Assembly: GCF_039880525.1 (NCBI RefSeq)
Contig: NZ_CP156989.1
Location: 2,480,001-2,544,000 of the forward strand
Direction: 5' to 3'
Origin: Agrococcus sp. ProA11
GTDB lineage: Bacteria > Actinomycetota > Actinomycetes > Actinomycetales > Microbacteriaceae
DNA: 64,000 bases
Each line of letters begins with the position of its first letter. The stretch's first letter is position 1. The notes under the pieces are model-generated. The model had not been told where the DNA came from and did no database searches. It saw nothing but the letters and a program-made list of their open reading frames with translations. Both the position numbers and the translations under genes were made by a program. Positions 36,132 to 44,886 of this stretch are shown in pieces.

Positions 36132-36464
36132 GTGAACCCGTCTCCCTCCCCCAGCGGATCGTTCGATAGCTTCGGGTTCCTCACCGGACTCGCCAGCTTC
36201 ACTGGTGGCACCATGCTGTTCGGTCTGCTCATCTGGGCCGCAGGAACGTTCCTCGTCGCCTACGCCACGTATTGGCTCATTCGTCTCGCAGTCCGGCACG
36301 GGACGATGGACACCGCGCGCTGGAAGGCGGCTGGCGGCACACACCGGTCGGCGCGCCAGCAGGTCGCCCCCGCCCGCCGAGCGGCGCCGGCGCGACGCGC
36401 ACAGCGCCCGGGCCGGTCGAGCAGGCACGTCGGGGTGCCGCCGCGAAACACGCTCGAGTGGTGA
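36132..36464 (+). CDS. Small membrane protein with basic tail
   Basis: About 110 aa from GTG 36132 (a TTG at 36123 is possible). Ser/Pro-rich start, then one long or two short hydrophobic stretches (LTGLASFTGGTMLFGLLIWA, AGTFLVAYATYWLIRLAV), then a strongly basic Arg/Ala tail (RSARQQVAPARRAAPARR). Inner-membrane hypothetical protein; the tail would face the cytoplasm. No relatives recognised. Confidence 0.55.
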   Translation: MNPSPSPSGSFDSFGFLTGLASFTGGTMLFGLLIWAAGTFLVAYATYWLIRLAVRHGTMDTARWKAAGGTHRSARQQVAPARRAAPARRAQRPGRSSRHVGVPPRNTLEW

Positions 36465-36570
36465 TGCTCGGGATCACGACGTGCAGCGGGTCGCGCAACG
36501 GGTCGCGCATTTGCCGACCGGTTCGCCCCGCCTGTGCTGGCGGCATCCGAGCGAAGCGCGGGAGCTAGCC

Positions 36571-37497
36571 GTGGCCAGCGTGCAGATGCGCGTGCTCGCG
36601 ACGCTGCTCGGGCTCGTCTACAAGCGCCGGTTCGCGACGGCGGCAGCCGGGCGCGCCATGCTCGAGCGGCCGAAGCGGTCGTCGCAGCCGCCGAGCTCGC
36701 TGACGGCACGGTGCACCGTGAGAAGTGCCGCCATCGGCGGCTTCGACGTCCACGTGGTGCGCACCAAGGATGCGGGCAGCGCCGCCGGCACCGGGCCCGC
36801 GGTCGTCTACCTGCACGGCGGCGCCTACTGCAACGAGATCGTCGCGCAGCACTGGAGTCTCATCGCGGATCTCGCCGAGCAGACCGGCGCCGAGGTGCAC
36901 GTGCCGATCTATGGCTTGGCGCCGCAGCACGACGGCCTCGAGGCGCTCGCCTTCGTCATGGAGATGCTGGGCGAGCTCGGCGCCGAGGGTCGTCCCGTGC
37001 ACCTGATCGGTGACTCCGCGGGTGGCGGGCTCGCGCTCGTTGCCGCGCAGGCGGCGGTCGACCGCGCCGACATCCGACTCCTGGGCGCGACCCTCATCGC
37101 GCCATGGCTCGATCTGTCGATGAGCAATCCCGAGGTCGACGCGATCGAGCCGACCGATCCCTGGCTGGCGCGCGCGGGCCTGCGCCCGATCGCCGAGTCA
37201 TGGGCCAACGGCACCGATCTCCGAGACCCGAGGCTGAGCCCCCTCTACGGCGATCTGCAGGGGCTGCCGCCCATCGAGATCTGGGTAGGCACGCGCGACA
37301 TCACGCTGCCCGACTGCCGCGTGCTGCGCGACCGGCTGCCGGCGGCGACGCTCGCCGGCTATCACGAGCTCGACGGCGCCGTGCACGTCACGCCGCTGCT
37401 GCCCGTGCCGGAGGGCACGGCGAGTCGTCGATCGATCATCGAGAACCTGGCGCGCCGCCTGGCGGACGCGAGCCGGCGCACCGCCGACCCCGCCTGA
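36571..37497 (+). CDS. Alpha/beta hydrolase, hormone-sensitive-lipase family esterase
   Basis: A 308-aa esterase. HSL hallmarks: VVYLHGGAYCNEIV (HGG oxyanion hole), HLIGDSAGGGLAL (nucleophile Ser in GDSAG), an acid residue in GTRDITLPD and His in GAVHVTP. GTG 36571 has GGGAG seven bases upstream. Likely cytoplasmic carboxylesterase on short-chain esters. Confidence 0.85.
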   Translation: MASVQMRVLATLLGLVYKRRFATAAAGRAMLERPKRSSQPPSSLTARCTVRSAAIGGFDVHVVRTKDAGSAAGTGPAVVYLHGGAYCNEIVAQHWSLIADLAEQTGAEVHVPIYGLAPQHDGLEALAFVMEMLGELGAEGRPVHLIGDSAGGGLALVAAQAAVDRADIRLLGATLIAPWLDLSMSNPEVDAIEPTDPWLARAGLRPIAESWANGTDLRDPRLSPLYGDLQGLPPIEIWVGTRDITLPDCRVLRDRLPAATLAGYHELDGAVHVTPLLPVPEGTASRRSIIENLARRLADASRRTADPA

Positions 37498-37571
37498 CCC
37501 GACAGCGCGGCACTTGTCGCCCGCCGCCCGGCGCGCGACGCTAGATGCGAGCGGATGAGCGGAGGTGACCG

Positions 37572-39071
37572 ATGGAATGGGCAGCAGCCGTCGCCTGGCT
37601 CGACGCCCCGCACGCGGAGCTCGCCCGGCAGGTGCTGCAACGCGGCACGGCCGTGATCTTCGCCGTCGCATTCCTGTCGACGCTGCTGCAGTTCCCGGCG
37701 CTGCTCGGCGAGCGCGGCCTGCTCCCGGCGCCGCGCTTCATCGCTGCCGGTGCGTTGGAGGGCCAGCCCAGCATCTTCCGCTTGCACTACTCGGATCGCT
37801 TCCTGCGCATCCTCTGCGTCGTCTGCATCGTGATCGCTGTCGCGCTGGTCGCCGGGCTGCCACAGCTGGGGCCACCGTGGGTGCCGATGCTCGCGTTCCT
37901 CGTGCTGTGGGCCGTCTACCTCTCGATCCTGCCGATCGGGCAGGTGTTCTACGGCTTCGGCTGGGAGCTGCTGCTGTGCGAGGCGGGGTTCCTGGTGGCG
38001 TTCCTGGGCTCGGATGCGACGGCTCCCCCGACGCTCGTCGTGCTGCTGGTCGTGTGGCTGGTGTTCCGGCTGGAGTTCGGCGCCGGCATGATCAAGATCC
38101 GCGGCGGCCGCGAGTGGCGCGACCTCACGGCGCTCACCTTCCACCACGAGACGCAGCCGATGCCGGGCCCGCTCAGCCGCACCGCGCACCTGCTGCCGCG
38201 CTGGTTCCACAAGGGAGAGGTGCTCGGCAACCACGTCGCGCAGCTGGTCGCGCCCTGGCTGCTGTTCGCGCTGCTCCTGCCCTGGCCCGGCTCCGCGATC
38301 GCGAGCGCCGCGGCCGCGGTCGTGATCCTCACGCAGCTGTGGCTCGTGCTCACCGGCAACTTCGCCTGGCTCAACTGGATCACGATCGTGCTCGCGTTCG
38401 CCGCCGTGGACGACCGTGCGGTGTCGTGGCTGCTGCCCGCCTGGCCCGCCGAGCACGGCTATGCGCCGACGCCGGTCTGGTTCAGCATCCTCGCCACCGT
38501 CGTCTTCATCGGCTACGCGTGGCTGTCGATGCCCGCGGTGCGCAATCTGCTCTCGCGCCGACAGCTCATGAATGCGTCGTTCAACCGGCTGCGGCTCGCG
38601 AACGCCTACGGCGCCTTCGGCACCGTCACGAAGGTGCGCGACGAGATCGTCGTCGAGGGCACGATGCGGGAGCGGCTGACGGGGTCGGATGCGCCGAGTG
38701 ACGACGGCTGGGTGGAATACGGGTTCAAGGGCAAGCCCGGCGACGTGCGGCGGGTGCCGGGGTGGTTCGCGCCGTACCATCTGCGGCTCGACTGGATGAT
38801 GTGGTTCCTGGCGCTCGGGGCACGCGGACCGTGGTTCCGAGCACTGCTGCACCGGCTGCTGGAGGCCGACGAGCCGACGCTGCGGCTGCTCGGGAAGGAT
38901 CCGTTCGACGGTGAGCGACCCGCGTGGGTGCGGGCGCGGGTCTACCGCTACCGCTTCGCCACGCACGCCGAGCATCGGGCGACCGGGCAGGTGTGGATGC
39001 GGGAGGATCGCGGACTGCTGGTCGACCCGATGCGCCTCGGCCGAGGCGGAGGGGCTGGCTCGGTCGGGTAG
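37572..39071 (+). CDS. Lipase maturation factor family membrane protein
   Basis: A 499-aa polytopic protein of the LMF1-like family. Conserved segments: FRLEFGAGMIKIRGGREWRD with LTALTFHHETQPMPGPLSR, then FLALGARGPWFRALLHRLLE, and the C-terminal PFDGERPAWVRARVYRYRFA. Eight or more hydrophobic helices. In vertebrates LMF1 helps lipases fold; the bacterial role is unknown. GGAGG precedes ATG 37572. The end is a Gly-rich tail. Confidence 0.85.
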   Translation: MEWAAAVAWLDAPHAELARQVLQRGTAVIFAVAFLSTLLQFPALLGERGLLPAPRFIAAGALEGQPSIFRLHYSDRFLRILCVVCIVIAVALVAGLPQLGPPWVPMLAFLVLWAVYLSILPIGQVFYGFGWELLLCEAGFLVAFLGSDATAPPTLVVLLVVWLVFRLEFGAGMIKIRGGREWRDLTALTFHHETQPMPGPLSRTAHLLPRWFHKGEVLGNHVAQLVAPWLLFALLLPWPGSAIASAAAAVVILTQLWLVLTGNFAWLNWITIVLAFAAVDDRAVSWLLPAWPAEHGYAPTPVWFSILATVVFIGYAWLSMPAVRNLLSRRQLMNASFNRLRLANAYGAFGTVTKVRDEIVVEGTMRERLTGSDAPSDDGWVEYGFKGKPGDVRRVPGWFAPYHLRLDWMMWFLALGARGPWFRALLHRLLEADEPTLRLLGKDPFDGERPAWVRARVYRYRFATHAEHRATGQVWMREDRGLLVDPMRLGRGGGAGSVG

Positions 39072-39134
39072 ATCGCGGCGGCGCTCAACAGCGACAAGAC
39101 TGCAGAGATCAGCGAGGACCGCCTGCTCGCGCTA

Positions 39135-40319
39135 TCAGTCGTACTGTCGCGCCGCGGCCCAGTCGACCCGCTCCCGGATCGCGCGCAGCGCGAACACGAC
39201 CGAGACCACTCCCGATTGCGGCTGGGCGACCTGCATGACCCGGTCGTAGAGCGCGTCGATCGCGTCCTTGGACGACTTCGAGGCCGCATCAACGTCGCGA
39301 GCGCCGTGCCACGCATACAGGTGCTGGGCGAGCGCTTCGACGGCGTCGGCGGCAAGCTGCCGCTCGTCCTGCTCGAGCGTGACGACGACCGGTCGCTGCT
39401 CCCACGCGGCGCTCGCGATCGCCTCGAGCACGTCCTCCATGCGGTGCACGACCGAGCGCAGCGCGGTCAACGCCTGCTCGTCGGACTGCAGGTCGTGCTT
39501 GTGCCACAGCATCCGGATGTTGAGGCGGCGCGCATTCCGTGCCTCTTCGATCTGCGTACCGAGGTCTTCGACGGCAACGCGCAGCTCAGGCCCCCAGCCG
39601 GCCCAGTCCTCGCGCTCGGGCGGCCAGTCGCCGCGCATGGTCTCCGCGAGCACATCCACGCGTCGCGCGAGGTCGTTGACGGCGTCGCGAATCTGCTTAC
39701 GCGCCTCGCGGTCGTAGAGCGCCGGGGCGAGAGCGTTGACGAGCACGCCGATCGCCATACCGAGCGTGAACTGGCCGACGTAGCCGATCGCGTAGCCGTC
39801 CGCGTCGATGCCACCGAAGATGATGACGAGCACGCCGACGACCGGCACCATCGCCGCGCCCGCCGTGAACCGCGGCACGCCCTGCAGCAGCACGGCGACG
39901 GCGCCGATGAGGCCGATCTCGAGGATGCCGTTCCAATCCATCAGGATCATGAACATCCCGAGCGCTGCGCCGACGGTCATGCCGATCGCCTGCTGCAGCG
40001 CCGTGCGCGCGATCGTGAACACGCTCGTGCCGATCGCGACGAACGCGCCGAGCGGCGCCGCGTAGGCATAGTCGGCCAAGTCGCCGCCCAGCCGGTTGGC
40101 GACGATCCAGGCGAGCATGGCGGCGACCGCGGTGCGGACGGCGATGAGCACGCGGTAGAGCGGAACGGCTCGCTTGACCTTGCGCTTGGCGGCTCGGGCA
40201 CCCGACTTCGCCTCCGGGGGGATCGAGCCGATCACGCCCCCGATCAGCTCACCGGATGTGTCGTCGCCCGCAGGCGGGTCATCCATCGGCGCGTCGGTCG
40301 GTTCCTCGGCTCGAGCCAC
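39135..40319 (-). CDS. FUSC-family (aromatic acid exporter-like) membrane protein
   Basis: A 394-aa protein with six hydrophobic helices in the first half (VAAMLAWIVANRLGGDLADY onward, GAFVAIGTSVFTIARTALQQ AIGMTVGAALG) and a helical cytoplasmic half, as in FUSC/ArAE proteins. Start GTG 40319 has no ribosome-binding site but TAAGTT six bases upstream, fitting leaderless translation; ATG 40286 is an alternative. Probable efflux of aromatic or weak acids. Confidence 0.8.
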   Translation of the reverse strand: MARAEEPTDAPMDDPPAGDDTSGELIGGVIGSIPPEAKSGARAAKRKVKRAVPLYRVLIAVRTAVAAMLAWIVANRLGGDLADYAYAAPLGAFVAIGTSVFTIARTALQQAIGMTVGAALGMFMILMDWNGILEIGLIGAVAVLLQGVPRFTAGAAMVPVVGVLVIIFGGIDADGYAIGYVGQFTLGMAIGVLVNALAPALYDREARKQIRDAVNDLARRVDVLAETMRGDWPPEREDWAGWGPELRVAVEDLGTQIEEARNARRLNIRMLWHKHDLQSDEQALTALRSVVHRMEDVLEAIASAAWEQRPVVVTLEQDERQLAADAVEALAQHLYAWHGARDVDAASKSSKDAIDALYDRVMQVAQPQSGVVSVVFALRAIRERVDWAAARQYD

Positions 40320-40325
40320 GGCATC

Positions 40326-40331
40326 AACTTA
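40326..40331 (-). promoter_or_regulatory. -10 box TAAGTT for leaderless FUSC gene
   Basis: On the minus strand TAAGTT is followed by GATGCC and then the GTG start, a six-base spacing. Confidence 0.4.
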
Positions 40332-40375
40332 GCCCGCGCGCCTCAAAGGTCAATGGGTTCAGGAGGGCGTGAGGG

Positions 40376-40391
40376 CTCGGAGCGCTCCGAG
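40376..40391. promoter_or_regulatory. 16-bp perfect palindrome upstream of FUSC gene
   Basis: CTCGGAGCGCTCCGAG is a perfect 16-bp palindrome centred about 64 bp upstream of the GTG. Candidate operator for a dimeric repressor or activator of the exporter, but it also lies just beyond the terminator of the next gene and may be part of that structure. Confidence 0.4.
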
Positions 40392-40419
40392 CGCGGACGC
40401 AGCGCTCCTCGCGGCACAG

Positions 40420-40455
40420 CGAACGGGGCCGTCCGCTGCGGGACGACCCCGTTCG
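40420..40455 (-). terminator. Long hairpin terminator after the 63-aa gene
   Basis: CGAACGGGGCCGTCC (40420-40434) pairs with GGACGACCCCGTTCG (40441-40455) with one mismatch, around a short loop. It starts 12 bases after the small gene's stop. No clear T-run follows, as is common in high-GC actinobacteria. Confidence 0.65.
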
Positions 40456-40466
40456 GGATGTGCGCA

Positions 40467-40658
40467 TCAGGCGAGCATCTGGCGCGCGAGCGCGTCGAGG
40501 TTGCGCTGCTCGCGAGCTTCGAGCGCCGCCTCGTAGGCGAGCTGCTCGCGTTGCTGCTGCTCATCGCGATGGGGCTGCATGGCCCATCGCTCGAGCACGC
40601 GGGATGCCTGCAGTGCGAGCCGGCGAGGGGCCGGCAGCGCGAGTGACATGGTTGACAT
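40467..40658 (-). CDS. Small hypothetical protein, 63 aa
   Basis: From ATG 40658: STMSLALPAPRRLALQASRV then LERWAMQPHRDEQQQREQLA and YEAALEAREQRNLDALARQM. A short hydrophobic/basic start is followed by a charged, Gln/Glu/Arg-rich helix that could form a coiled coil. Small proteins of this build are frequent in Microbacteriaceae. No strong ribosome-binding site (AGAAAGCAG only); an ATG at 40649 is an alternative. A strong hairpin terminator follows, supporting expression. Confidence 0.55.
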   Translation of the reverse strand: MSTMSLALPAPRRLALQASRVLERWAMQPHRDEQQQREQLAYEAALEAREQRNLDALARQMLA

Positions 40659-40679
40659 GGTGTGCTGCTTTCTGGCATA

Positions 40680-40785
40680 GCGATATCGCCCCTGCATTTG
40701 GGCGTCTGAAATCGCGATCAATTGCTGATCGATGGCGCGGCGAATGCCGCATTGCATTCACGCGAATGCGTGCATCGCGGAATGC
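40680..40785. other. Cluster of nested palindromes upstream of the 63-aa gene
   Basis: Within about 100 bp: GCGATATCGC (40680-40689), CGATCA-attgc-TGATCG (40715-40731), GCATTC-ACGC-GAATGC (40754-40769), CGCATT/AATGCG enclosing it (40749-40770), and three direct GAATGC copies (40742, 40764, 40780). The region lies between the 18-codon frame and the 63-aa gene, in the 5' leader of the latter if both are on one transcript. It may be a structured leader or an operator cluster. Confidence 0.45.
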
Positions 40786-40936
40786 GGTCGGGTCGCCTCG
40801 TCAAGCGAGGCCGACCGGTCGCCGCCGGGCGTCGGCGTGCGGTGATGGGACTCACGCAGAGGTCGCAGGCCAACGATGGCCTGGCAGAAGCGATGCTGGG
40901 AGAGCATCGGCGACGTTCAGCCGCTGCGTGCTGCCG

Positions 40937-40993
40937 CTAGGAGACTCCGCCCGGAAGAAGGGCTCCAGCGGTCTGGATGATCGTGTCAAACAT
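40937..40993 (-). CDS. Possible 18-residue peptide with strong ribosome-binding site
   Basis: A tiny frame from ATG 40993 to TAG 40937 encodes MFDTIIQTAGALLPGGVS. It is preceded by AGAAAGGAGGAG, the best ribosome-binding site in this part of the window, eight bases before the ATG, and by a good promoter match at 41038-41067. The peptide is amphipathic/hydrophobic. It could be a leader peptide, a small secreted or toxic peptide, or chance. No homologue known to me. Confidence 0.35.
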   Translation of the reverse strand: MFDTIIQTAGALLPGGVS

Positions 40994-41037
40994 CGCGAGC
41001 TCCTCCTTTCTGTTCGGACGCGGGGGTCGCGATGACG

Positions 41038-41067
41038 AAGATATCGGCATCGAGCATGGAATTGCAA
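41038..41067 (-). promoter_or_regulatory. Predicted sigma-70 type promoter for the small genes
   Basis: Minus strand TTGCAA (-35, 41067-41062), 18-base spacer, TATCTT (-10, 41043-41038) in an unusually A/T-rich stretch. Transcription would begin near 41031, about 38 bases before the 18-codon frame. Confidence 0.45.
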
Positions 41068-41248
41068 GCGCATTGCCGAACTTTCTCGAGCGAATTGCCG
41101 TGGCGTGTGGGACTTACGGGTCGACCCTTCGCGGGGCTCCCAGCCTGACCCCATCTGTGACGAGCTAGCATCCTTCCCGCGAAAGACCTCCGCGCACGCA
41201 AGCCCTGCGCATCCGGGGGGCTCCGTTCCGTTGGCATGAGAGGGCACC

Positions 41249-42418
41249 ATGACACTCGCCGCAGGCACTCGGATCGGACTGGCTGGCGCGGCGGTCGTCG
41301 GGGTCGCCTTCGGCATGGCGCGCTACGCCTACGGTCTGACGCTGCCCGACATCCGGGAGGAGCTGGACCTCTCGGAGCTGGTGCTGGGGTTGATCTCGAG
41401 CGCGACGTTCGTCGGCTATCTCTTCGGTCTGCTGCTTGCCGGGTGGCTCGCGAGTCGGCGTGGCTCGCGCGCTCCGACGACCCTCGGCGGCGTCTGCGGC
41501 GCGCTCGGCGCACTGATCGTGACCGTCGCGCAGCCACCCTGGCTGCTGGCGGTCGGCGCCATCCTGGCCGGCAGCGCGGGCGGTCTGGTGTGGGCGCCCT
41601 ATTCCGACATCGTGACGCGCGACGTGCCGCGGCAGCAGCAGTCGAGGGCGCTGGCGCTCATCACAACGGGCACGACTGGCGGGCTGGTGCTGCTCGGCGG
41701 ACTGGCCGTACTGGCCATGGTGGGCCACTGGCGCCTGGTCTGGGCAGGCATCGCCCTGGCCGCTGTGGCCGCCGCTCTGCTGAACCTTCGGCTGGTGCCG
41801 AAGACCGAGCCGGAAGCGCGCCAAGGCGGACTCGCTGCCATGGCCTCGCTGGTGCGGGCGCTGTGGGTGCCCGCTTCGTATGCGCTGGTCTACTTCGCCG
41901 TCGTCGTCATCTACTTCACCTACGCCGCCGATGCGCTCGACGACGAATCGCTCCCGGCCGTCGCTGTGCCCGCGCTCTACGCGGCCGTCGGCTTCAGCGG
42001 GATCGTTGCCCTCGCCACCGGAACCTTCGCCCGGCGCCTCGGAGCGGCGCGAGTCGCTGCGGCCTGCTTGGCGATCGTCGGTGCGGCGCTGGCGCTCCTC
42101 GGCTTTGCCGACGACTCGCTGATCACGACGATGATCTCGGCGGTCGTCTTCGGCGCCGGCTACATGACCGGGTCGGCGGTGCTCGCGATCTGGACCGCAG
42201 AGCTCGCCCAGGAGCGTGCGAGCGCTGCCTTCACGGCGTGCCTAGTTGTGGGCGCAGTCAGCTCGGTCGTGGCACCGGCCATCGCAGGTGCCGTGATCCC
42301 GGGAGCGGGGCTAGCAGTGCTGCTCCTCGCCACGGCTGTCGTCTCGCTGGTCAGCGGGATCGCGCTGATGCTGATGAGTCGCTCTCGGCAGGCGACCGAG
42401 GTAGCGATCGCTGAGTGA
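41249..42418 (+). CDS. MFS transporter, YbfB/YjiJ-like
   Basis: A 389-aa protein with 12 hydrophobic segments. The N-terminal GVAFGMARYAYGLTLPDIRE and GYLFGLLLAGWLASRRGSRA (the loop 2-3 motif) are typical of the major facilitator superfamily, and FGMARYAYGL is like the YbfB/YjiJ group. Acts in the inner membrane; substrate unknown. ATG 41249 is preceded by GAGAGGG. Confidence 0.82.
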   Translation: MTLAAGTRIGLAGAAVVGVAFGMARYAYGLTLPDIREELDLSELVLGLISSATFVGYLFGLLLAGWLASRRGSRAPTTLGGVCGALGALIVTVAQPPWLLAVGAILAGSAGGLVWAPYSDIVTRDVPRQQQSRALALITTGTTGGLVLLGGLAVLAMVGHWRLVWAGIALAAVAAALLNLRLVPKTEPEARQGGLAAMASLVRALWVPASYALVYFAVVVIYFTYAADALDDESLPAVAVPALYAAVGFSGIVALATGTFARRLGAARVAAACLAIVGAALALLGFADDSLITTMISAVVFGAGYMTGSAVLAIWTAELAQERASAAFTACLVVGAVSSVVAPAIAGAVIPGAGLAVLLLATAVVSLVSGIALMLMSRSRQATEVAIAE

Positions 42419-42476
42419 GCAGCTTCGGGCGGCCGCGTCCTGTGGAGAGACCGTTCCGCGCTGTCTGGCACTCGCG

Positions 42477-42482
42477 TAGCCT
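42477..42482 (+). promoter_or_regulatory. -10 box TAGCCT for leaderless lipoprotein gene
   Basis: TAGCCT, six bases (GCCCCC), then ATG 42489, with no ribosome-binding site. Confidence 0.45.
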
Positions 42483-42488
42483 GCCCCC

Positions 42489-43052
42489 ATGATCGGCAGG
42501 ATCGGGACAGCCTTCGCCGTCGCGGCGGTGGCGGCGCTGGTGGTGGTCGGGTGCACGCCGGAGGATCCGGTCGAGACAGCCAGTGTTTCCGCGACCGAGC
42601 CGGCCGCGTCTGGCGTGCCCGATGAGCAAGAGATACTGGACGACGCGTTCGCCACCGCGCGCGAGTTCTATCGGCTCGTCGATGAAGGCTTTGCCACCGG
42701 CGAGCTTTCGGACGCGGCGCTGCAACGCGTCGCCACCGCTGAGGCGATCGCGAAAGTTCAAAGCGAACTCGATGAATTCACTGGCCTGGGCTGGACGCTC
42801 AACGGCACCTCCAGCCTTGATAGCCCCGCCTTGACACGTTGGGACGATTGGTCGGACGCGAGCGGCACCATCGAAGTGCTCGCATGCCTTGACACTTCCA
42901 ACGTCGTGACAATGAACGCTGCCGGCGAACCCGTTACTGGCGGCGAGCCGCGACAGCCTCGGCTCTTCACTGTGAAGCACGATGAGTCGGGGATGCGAGT
43001 CGCAGATCTGACCCCGGTCGATCCGAACACGGAGCTCGCGGGATGCGGCTAG
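42489..43052 (+). CDS. Secreted lipoprotein of unknown function
   Basis: A 187-aa protein with a lipoprotein signal, GRIGTAFAVAAVAALVVVGC, then a Thr/Ser/Ala/Glu-rich tether and a compact domain (ILDDAFATAREFYRLVDEGF; TGLGWTLNGTSSLDSPALTR; EVLACLDTSNVVTMNAAGEP). This matches the general build of small actinobacterial lipoproteins found beside PKD-like secreted proteins. Its 3' end overlaps the next gene by 10 bp. Likely cell-surface anchored. Confidence 0.75.
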   Translation: MIGRIGTAFAVAAVAALVVVGCTPEDPVETASVSATEPAASGVPDEQEILDDAFATAREFYRLVDEGFATGELSDAALQRVATAEAIAKVQSELDEFTGLGWTLNGTSSLDSPALTRWDDWSDASGTIEVLACLDTSNVVTMNAAGEPVTGGEPRQPRLFTVKHDESGMRVADLTPVDPNTELAGCG

Positions 43053-43858
43053 TAGCGGGCCTGATTCTCATACTCGGCTTCGCTGGGTTGTTCGAGACGG
43101 CATCACCCTCGCCAGTAGTCCGCGGGTGCGACGGACCAGTCGGCGGAATCGTCGGCGGCTATGCGCAGGTCGGAATCGACTGCTCCGGACGAGAAGATCC
43201 TGGCATTCAGCCTCCGGGCGAATTGACGCAGACCGAGCTAGACCAACTGTGGGACGACTACGTGGACAGCTTGATTCAGGCTTGCCGAGATTCCGCATCT
43301 GGCTCAATCGCTGCCGCGCGGTGCGATGACCTGCTGATTGTTCGTGGCCCGGGCACGCCGCCGATTGCGGGCACACCCGTGATCACCATCAGCGACCTCG
43401 CTCGGTTCAGGCCGCTCGTCGGCGAGCTTGTCGTCGAACCCGAGGGGTGGGGAGTCGTCGGTACGCCGACCAACTTCTATGCCACGGCCGAGACGCACTC
43501 GATCGACGGCGAACTGTTCGACGCTCCGATCGAGGTCAGGTGGACGCCCAGCTCGTACCGCTTCGACTACGGGGACGGGACGATCGAGGAGACCCAAGCA
43601 TCCGGCGCACCCTGGAACGGTCCCGACGAGTCGTGGACAGAGACGAGCACGAGCCACACGTACTCCGACCGGGAAGACGTGACCGCATCCGTCACCGTCG
43701 TCTTCACCGCGGAGGTCAATGCTGGCGGCGGGTGGTTCGCCGTGCCGGGCAGTCTGCCCGTGGACGCACCGAGCGTGAGCGTCAAGCTCTTCGACGTCGA
43801 CACCGTGCTGACCGATGGTGACTGCACGGCGAACTCCAGCGCGGCAGGCTGCGGTTGA
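43043..43858 (+). CDS. Secreted protein with PKD-like domain
   Basis: A 271-aa protein. Short signal peptide MRLVAGLILILGFAGLFETA, a Cys-containing N-terminal region (VRGCDGPVGGIVGGYAQVGI DCSG), then a PKD-like beta-sandwich: SYRFDYGDGTIEETQASGAP with TSTSHTYSDREDVTASVTVV. The C-terminal tail contains two further Cys. Secreted or surface-bound, coupled to the upstream lipoprotein by a 10-bp gene overlap, so the two probably work together. Function unknown. Confidence 0.72.
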   Translation: MRLVAGLILILGFAGLFETASPSPVVRGCDGPVGGIVGGYAQVGIDCSGREDPGIQPPGELTQTELDQLWDDYVDSLIQACRDSASGSIAAARCDDLLIVRGPGTPPIAGTPVITISDLARFRPLVGELVVEPEGWGVVGTPTNFYATAETHSIDGELFDAPIEVRWTPSSYRFDYGDGTIEETQASGAPWNGPDESWTETSTSHTYSDREDVTASVTVVFTAEVNAGGGWFAVPGSLPVDAPSVSVKLFDVDTVLTDGDCTANSSAAGCG

Positions 43859-43879
43859 CCTCAGCCCGCGGCTTCGTCA

Positions 43880-43885
43880 TAGAGT
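43880..43885 (+). promoter_or_regulatory. -10 box TAGAGT for leaderless oxidoreductase gene
   Basis: TAGAGT, six bases (CGCGGC), then ATG 43892. Confidence 0.45.
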
Positions 43886-43891
43886 CGCGGC

Positions 43892-44875
43892 ATGACGACT
43901 TCTTCGCTGGGCTGGGGCATCCTCGGTGCCGGACGCATCGCACACCTGTTCGCTCGTGACCTGCGCACGGGAGGCCACCGCATCGCTGCGGTCGGCAGCC
44001 GCGATGCGCAGCGCGCGCAGGCGTTCGCCGACGAGTACTCGATCAAGAACGTGCACGAGGGCTACGAGGCGCTCGCCGCCGATCCCGAGGTCGACGTCAT
44101 CTACATCGCCACGCCCCACTCGCACCACCTGCAGCACGCGCTGCCCGCGATCGAGGCAGGCAAGCACCTGCTGATCGAGAAGGCATTCACCACCACGGGC
44201 GATGACGCGCAGCAGATCGTCGATGCAGCCCGCGCCAAGGGCGTGTTTGTCATGGAGGCGATGTGGACGCGCTTCCTCCCGACGATGGAAGCCGTGCGGG
44301 CCCGCATCGCCGCGGGTGACCTGGGCGAGATCGTGAGCATCACGGCCGACCACTCGCAGGTGCTCGACCTCTCCCCCGGCAGCCGTCTCATCGAACCGTC
44401 GCTGGGCGGCGGCGCGCTGCTCGACCTGGGCGTCTACTGCGTCTCGCTCGCGAGTGCCTTCCTCGGGCCCGTCACGCGCATCCAGGCGGCGGGAGTCGTC
44501 GATGACCAGGACGTCGACCACCGCGGGGCCGCGATGCTCGAGCACGCTGGCGGCGGCTCGTCCTCCGTCACCTTCTCAATGGAGACGCTGGGCTCGAATC
44601 GCGCGGTCATTGCCGGCACCAAGGGCGTCATCGAGCTCGACCCCGCGTTCTATGTCTCCACGGCGTTCACGCGACGTGACGTATCCGACCACCATGCCGT
44701 TGCGGAGGCCTACACGCCCTCGATCGAGGGGCGCGGCATGCAGTTCCAGGCCGCCGAGGTCGAGCGATGCATCGCCGCCGGGCAGCTCGAGAGCGAGCTC
44801 ATGCCGCTCGATGAGACGGTCGCCATCATGCGGGTGATGGACGAGATCGCGCGGCAGATGCGACGCGAGGACTGA
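43892..44875 (+). CDS. Gfo/Idh/MocA-family oxidoreductase
   Basis: A 327-aa NAD(P)-dependent oxidoreductase. Rossmann motif LGWGILGAGRIAHLFARDLR, then VDVIYIATPHSHHLQHALPA and the catalytic Lys in HLLIEKAFTTTGDD (EKP variant). C-terminal substrate domain with GALLDLGVYCVSLA. Acts on a sugar, inositol or dihydrodiol; the MEAMWTRFLP motif suggests the trans-1,2-dihydrobenzene diol/glucose-fructose group. Single gene. Confidence 0.86.
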   Translation: MTTSSLGWGILGAGRIAHLFARDLRTGGHRIAAVGSRDAQRAQAFADEYSIKNVHEGYEALAADPEVDVIYIATPHSHHLQHALPAIEAGKHLLIEKAFTTTGDDAQQIVDAARAKGVFVMEAMWTRFLPTMEAVRARIAAGDLGEIVSITADHSQVLDLSPGSRLIEPSLGGGALLDLGVYCVSLASAFLGPVTRIQAAGVVDDQDVDHRGAAMLEHAGGGSSSVTFSMETLGSNRAVIAGTKGVIELDPAFYVSTAFTRRDVSDHHAVAEAYTPSIEGRGMQFQAAEVERCIAAGQLESELMPLDETVAIMRVMDEIARQMRRED

Positions 44876-44886
44876 CGCGAGCGCCG

